Of a stretch of 64,000 nucleotides of DNA, positions 59,336 to 64,000 are shown one piece after another; the stretch's first letter is position 1, and every line of letters starts with the position of its first letter. Both the position numbers and the translations under genes were made by a program. This DNA is from Hofstenia miamia (taxonomy: Eukaryota > Xenacoelomorpha > Acoela): positions 1,142,259 to 1,206,258 of the forward strand of contig SCFE01000040.1 in the NCBI GenBank assembly GCA_004352715.1, given 5' to 3'. The notes beneath the pieces were generated by a model, which was not told the DNA's origin, searched no databases, and saw nothing but the letters and a program-made list of their open reading frames with translations.

Positions 59336-60415
59336 GGAAGGCAGTCCACCATCAGGATACAATATACATATATTGCTCCCTTAATGTACTATATTGGTAG
59401 TAACAGTTCATGACCTACTAAACACTATTTAGAATGCCATGCTCTATTATATTTTCCAAATATAATTTTTTCAATAATTGAAAAAACAGCAAGCTTATAG
59501 TCCGCACTGTCCAATGGAGACAGGACCTAGGACTTCATTGGGTAGTTTGGAGATAAAATGCCCCCATGGGTTTCGTGGAGATTTGCGGAGCCAGTATTGT
59601 ATCTCAAAGTTTCCACTATAAAGTTGTTTCGAATACTTTTCAAAATTAAGAGAAAAAATGTCGTGTCTATTCTGTATTATTGGTCAAAGAAATTCATTTC
59701 AACAGCAGAAATAAGATTTATCATTATCACTGCTTCTCTATCTCAGAAATCATTCTCTTCATATAGATGAATTAAGTAAAATTAAACAATTAATCAAACA
59801 TAAAAATTGCATTTCAAAAAGTTGACTTCTCATTTGAGCCATCAAATTTGTTCTGAATAAAACAAGATGGCTAAAATGATTATGTATGCATGGATATATA
59901 TATATATATATAGATATATATTTAAAATATATGTTTAAAATATATATTTAAAATAGTTACCAGATATACAATCATATGATTTATGTTGAGGGAAACCGAC
60001 GAAAAATTTACTGGGGTAAGTTGGCAATTACAATTCTGCTCAAAGGACAAGCCTGTAACAAGTGCACCCTAAAACAAGGCATCCATCCCTTAATTCTGTA
60101 AACATGAAGTTGAGGTCCTCGGAACAAAGCACAAAAAATGTATTATGCTTAATGAAAATATTCCATTCTCGTGGTTTATCAATATTAATGTTTAAAAAAA
60201 TATTTTTCAGCTACAGCTAGTGAAAGCTAAATCAATATATATTTCTTAATGCGAAAAAAATAACAGTACGTCTTAACTATTAAATTTTAATTACATTTTT
60301 TGAAGCTTAATTTTTAATCAGTTTGTAGATGTCATTTGTGAAGATTTGTTAAATTTTTTATATTAATTTTATGACAGATAGACATTCTTACATAAATTGT
60401 TAAGGGACCGGTGGA
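59336..60415. other. Upstream region of copy C
   Basis: Contains an (AT)n run (about 59895-59912) and TTTAAAATATAT repeats up to about 59955. No gene is supported; the 70-codon plus frame at 59558 is unassigned. Confidence 0.5.
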
Positions 60416-61774
60416 ATGACTCGATTTGTGCTGCTCTTCTGTTTGTTTTATGAAGTTTTTGCTTACAGAAACCTTACTTCTTTGGTTAGTAAGTCAAGTA
60501 GCAACATAACTGCTTATTCCACAGAAACCTGTGTGCAATGGTGCGACAAGTTTGAGGAAACACATTGCCTTTCAAATGTTTGGGTTTTGAAATCACTCAT
60601 GTGTTATGCGCTGACAATAGAATTTCAACAAAAAGAAGTGGACATTAATGAGCGCAACTTCTTGTGGTTGTAAAGGAATGAATCTTACTACAGATTAGAC
60701 ATATATATTCTGAAAAATATTTACATGCACTGCTATACAACATTCATTTTTAAATCTATTGAAAAGCTTAAGATAAATATTTTTGGCGCAGAAGCAATTG
60801 AATTTACAAACGTTACTGTTAGTAATATCAATACTTTCCCCAAACGAATACGTAGCATAATGATTAAGAAATCTGAGGCAAATGCAATATCACAAATTCA
60901 CTTCTTTCATGATGTTGGCATATTAAATTGCGATGGAACCTTTTTGGAATTAGTCTTAAGTTCCGTTTTTTGTATTGGTAATATTTGTAGAAGCTTAAAG
61001 AGTAGAAGTTACTGCTCTTATATTGATTTGCAGGTATATCCTATCTATAATTTCTATGAGTCAACGAATATAGCTCGAGTGCGAATTGATATACTTTTGA
61101 CAGCAAGTCATCAATGTAATTCCTATATAAAGAAAATTACTTTCTTTGCTAAACATGAGCCCGTTTGCATTCGGGAAGTTAATATGATACTTACAAGTAC
61201 TACTTTATTGCGTTCATTGGTAATTTCTTGTCCAAAGCAGTTAATGAAGCAAAAAATCGAATCGATGTCACTTGAAGCTATGGATTCGTCAATAAAAAAT
61301 TGTGTGGATAAAGTTTTCGTACGTGATATGTATCAGTATTTTTATCAAGCTCAATTCACATGCAACAATAACTGCACCGATCAGCTCCGTGCAAACTCAG
61401 TGATATTCGCCAAACCTACCTACATTTATTCATTCCTGCATGCATGTGATTCACTAAGCTTCAATTTCAATAGCACTCCTGCTACATATAAGCCATATTC
61501 TACTTCAATGTTTACACATTCAAAGGGTGTTTATGAATTAGTACTCAGTGGGAGTAAATTGATTATTCATGGGGTTTCACTCGATTATCATGACATAAAG
61601 GAGTATCTTATTCGAAAATTATATAATGTCGAGCGAATAGTGTTCTTTTCAATTGTGTTACATAAAGTTGGTCATTGGAAAATTCTGTTCAAGCCTGAAT
61701 ATGTAAATTTATCACAATTCGAAGTAAATAGCACGCATAGCTACTTAAAGTTGGAATATTTCACCCTTGTTTAA
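60416..61774 (+). pseudogene. Secreted cysteine-rich glycoprotein, copy C, with one in-frame stop
   Basis: The ATG at 60416 opens a signal peptide (FVLLFCLFYEVFA). The same frame continues for 452 codons to TAA at 61774, broken only by TAA at 60671-60673, where copies A and B have CCA (Pro). Everything after the stop remains open for 367 codons in very AT-rich DNA. About half of the residues match copies A and B, and the cysteine positions are kept apart from one shifted by a residue near position 104 (MHCY) and one added (LHACDS). This suggests long purifying selection and a very recent nonsense mutation, a segregating null allele, a sequence error, or stop readthrough. The codon context (TAA then A) is not a known leaky one. 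Function unknown. The 3' flank resembles that of copy D. Confidence 0.8.
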
Positions 61775-62190
61775 TAGTTTTATTCTTACTTCCAATTGTT
61801 AGTGTTGTTTCCAATGGAAGTAGTATTTATGAATTCATTAAAAAGCGTTAACAATTTTATGAATCAAAGAACTTTTCACGTAAGATAATGCGTTAACTAC
61901 AAAGTAATTGTGCACTCCTTGTCTGGACAACAGTACATTCTGTGGAAAAACCCGCAGCAATTTCCACAGTGCATAACTAATAATATTCTGGAGGGAGGGA
62001 GTGCCTAATTCCTCTCTAGTTGAAGTGTTTGATCACAAATTTTATAAGGCTATTTCTGAGTATTTTTTTGGACCACTTCCCTTATATCTATTTGAAATAA
62101 TAGTTTATAACAAATTTTGTAGTTGTGAAAAATATAAAATTCTAAAGAGTAAAAGGATTTGATTTGAACTGTTAATCATAATTTATGCGC

Positions 62191-62225
<35 letters not shown>

Positions 62226-63104
62226 GTTTTCCATATTTTAGCCATGTTTGAAAAGTTGAAATGAATTTAAATCATTAAATTGCTACATTTTTAAAATAAT
62301 TTATGATTAGTAGAGATAAATTTGAATAAAATTCAATATTATTTTGTGATACATTATTTTCTGATTTTTGTGAACTTTACCACTCTTTGTACAAAGCTAA
62401 CGTTTCGGAAAAACTCGTCCCTTTCTTAGCGATTAATCTGATCATCCTGAAATGATTATCCCACGCTGATGACCAGTATATTTTCCTAAATGGATTTCAC
62501 ATTACGAAGCCCACAATTTATTTTTTGTAATGTTAAATCATTTATTAAAATTCAAAAAGTAAAACGAAAAAACTCAAAGATCTTTTGATTGCCTATCTGA
62601 ATCTGTTCTTAAAATTCTTCTATGTGCTTTCAATATTTTTCCCACAGCATTTTATGTTAGCTTTAAAATACACTAATTTAAAATAATATTTTTTTAAAAT
62701 TGATGTTTGCTCAAACATAAAAAGAAAATTCAAAGCCTTTTGTGTTAGCATTTGAAAACACAAATTTGTGACTAAAGTTTAAAAAATTGATGTGCTCAAT
62801 TCATAAATGATATTATTGAAATTATATAGTGGAAATATTAACGCTAGATTCCTTCAGCATATTTTCAAGAGTTAAATATTTAGAATAAACTTATTATTAG
62901 GGCCATTTCCACTGTAGAATCATCACCCAGGCCCAAGATGTGTATTAACTCAGAACTATTTAGAGATGCTGCACTACAGTTTCTTACAAGCGGGGTAATG
63001 TCTATCTAGTTTAACCTTTGTTGTCTCATGTACACGTTTTCTGATTATCCATACTAAACTATATTTAGCATCCATGCGATATTAGAGTAACATGTAACAG
63101 CCAT
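61775..63104. other. 3' flank of copy C and intergenic DNA
   Basis: The first ~360 bp align with 35046-35350 next to copy D. (AT)n at about 62193-62221. No further gene is seen. Confidence 0.5.
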
Positions 63105-63240
63105 AATTTAGGTGACTGAGAGAGAGAGAGAGACTCCAGCTAACAATGGGCTCACTGCCCGAAGCGGTATCTGATCACCAAGAAGCCATCCGCCCAACTG
63201 CAACAGAGTGAGGTTCTATCCATTGATCGACTCAGCTCAT
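63105..63240. repeat. Dispersed repeat copy with (GA)n
   Basis: TTTAGGTGACTG followed by a GA microsatellite (about 63118-63134) and GGGCTCACTGCCCGAAGC, matching the block before the gap at 12840-13005. Confidence 0.5.
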
Positions 63241-63344
63241 TCTCAAAGATCTATTTCTATTATGTGTACCCTAACTATGTGATAATAGAGAGTGCAGACA
63301 CTATTTGACTTAATAGCTCATTCTCAATTGTGTGTAACGTTAAT

Positions 63345-64000
63345 AGTAGTGTTATAAGACGAGGCCCCTGGTCACAAACTGACATTTTGACCTCTGCAAT
63401 ATTGATGAGTGTTTTTAGTGACTCATCAGTTGATTGACATTTCCGCTAATGGATTTTCAGTGACGTCACATATTTTTAAGTATGTCTACTGTTGGATTTC
63501 AATTAGTAATGCTTTAATTGATTTACATGTTGAGGCCACTTTTTGGTATGAGTAATTTCACTTTGATAATATCACAGGCCATTTTTTTGGTATGAGTAAT
63601 TTCACTTTGATAATATCACATTTGTTTGCATTACGTCATGTTAATATATACCGTATTATAACAACCCCTTTCGGGATACGTACACATATTACAAACTAAT
63701 TTTCCATAATTTCGAGAAGCTTAGAGTATAATCCAGGAAGCTTTCAAAATCACACTTGTCAAAAATCATTGTAACACGTTTATCAAATCACGTCTTTTTC
63801 AACCAATAATTAATTTTCATAAATTCAAATGTATTTCCATTGGCTGGTCAATCTATATATTCACTTCATTTCTTCGGATAAAATCATTATTCTTCTTCTA
63901 CACAATTTCGTCTCTCACTTTTGGCAATGTCTGTTGAAACGCTAACATCCGGTTTGCTGAGTACCCTGTTTGATGATCTATGTACAACTCCGCCACCCTC
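63345..64000 (+). mobile_element. Polinton-like element 3, left end only
   Basis: AGTAGTGTTATAAGAC begins the element; from GTCACAAACTGACATTTTG on it is collinear with the left end of element 1, including the TGACTCA and TGACGTCA (63461-63468) sites, the CCAAT/TATA promoter block and the first gene. A 44-bp tandem duplication (GGCCA...ATATCACA, about 63535-63622) is private to this copy. The element runs out of the window, so the right end and target duplication are unseen. Confidence 0.82.
63927..64000 (+). CDS. First small Polinton gene of element 3, 5' part
   Basis: ATG at 63927 in the same position as 18764 in element 1. The 24 visible codons (MSVETLTSGLLSTLFDDLC then TTPPP) differ from element 1 by few residues, with more silent and non-coding change around. 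It supports the reality of the first gene and its start. The gene continues beyond the window. Confidence 0.6.
   Translation, partial: MSVETLTSGLLSTLFDDLCTTPPP

Noticed and set aside
1-64000. CRISPR arrays, bacterial operons, riboswitches, rRNA
   Set aside because: None is seen; the repeats present are satellites, microsatellites or transposon parts, and gene structure is eukaryotic.

Overview
The window reads as AT-rich, transposon-rich nuclear DNA from a metazoan, most likely an invertebrate. The signs are single-exon secreted-protein genes, 44-45 nt spliceosomal-type introns in a mobile-element gene, long AT microsatellites, TTAGGG-type interstitial repeats, and Polinton/Maverick, hAT, Tc1, mariner, LINE and LTR-element relics. 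There are no bacterial operons, tRNA or rRNA genes, or CRISPR arrays. I cannot name the species. All identity and length figures are by eye.

Three themes stand out. (1) A family of secreted, cysteine-rich, N-glycosylated proteins of about 450 residues occurs four times: intact at 3645-4997 (+) and 48552-49895 (-), with one in-frame stop at 60416-61774 (+), and as a 3' stub at 34989-35045 (+). The two intact copies are nearly identical over about 1.1 kb of coding sequence but clearly diverged in the first 80 codons and the 3' flank, which points to gene conversion. No function is recognised; a PAN/apple-like cysteine cluster lies at the N terminus.

(2) Three Polinton-like elements are present. 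Element 1 (18097-34333) has AGT...ACT termini, about 260-bp terminal inverted repeats and a perfect 6-bp target duplication (AATAAT). It holds a broken protein-primed family-B DNA polymerase gene, a small FLPK-motif ORF with its own promoter, and two small minus-strand ORFs; no integrase, ATPase, protease or capsid gene was seen. Element 2 (40644-45730) is a short unit with different termini, a 6-bp duplication (GAGGTG) and only polymerase-derived sequence. Element 3 starts at 63345 and leaves the window; its end, promoter and first gene match element 1. A polymerase-only or near-polymerase-only Polinton derivative is the most interesting candidate for an undescribed system here.

(3) Other repeats: two hAT-type elements or MITEs with target duplications (778-1038, 9143-9893), a further TIR element (5614-5921), a Tc1-like element with a lost catalytic Glu (37364-38719), mariner, LINE, Gag and hAT coding relics, a 1.09-kb foldback element with about 350-bp arms (56293-57383), and a telomere-like minisatellite in an inverted-repeat frame (about 31768-32363).

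Assembly quality matters. Large N gaps lie at 13006-14005 and 44696-45695 (exactly 1000 each) and 37436-38243. Four of the five isolated single N characters (24147, 30410, 33296, 43121) sit exactly between two copies of the same 0.6-1.2 kb sequence, so these tandem duplications are probably unmerged overlaps or haplotypes. The true length of element 1 is then nearer 13.7 kb.
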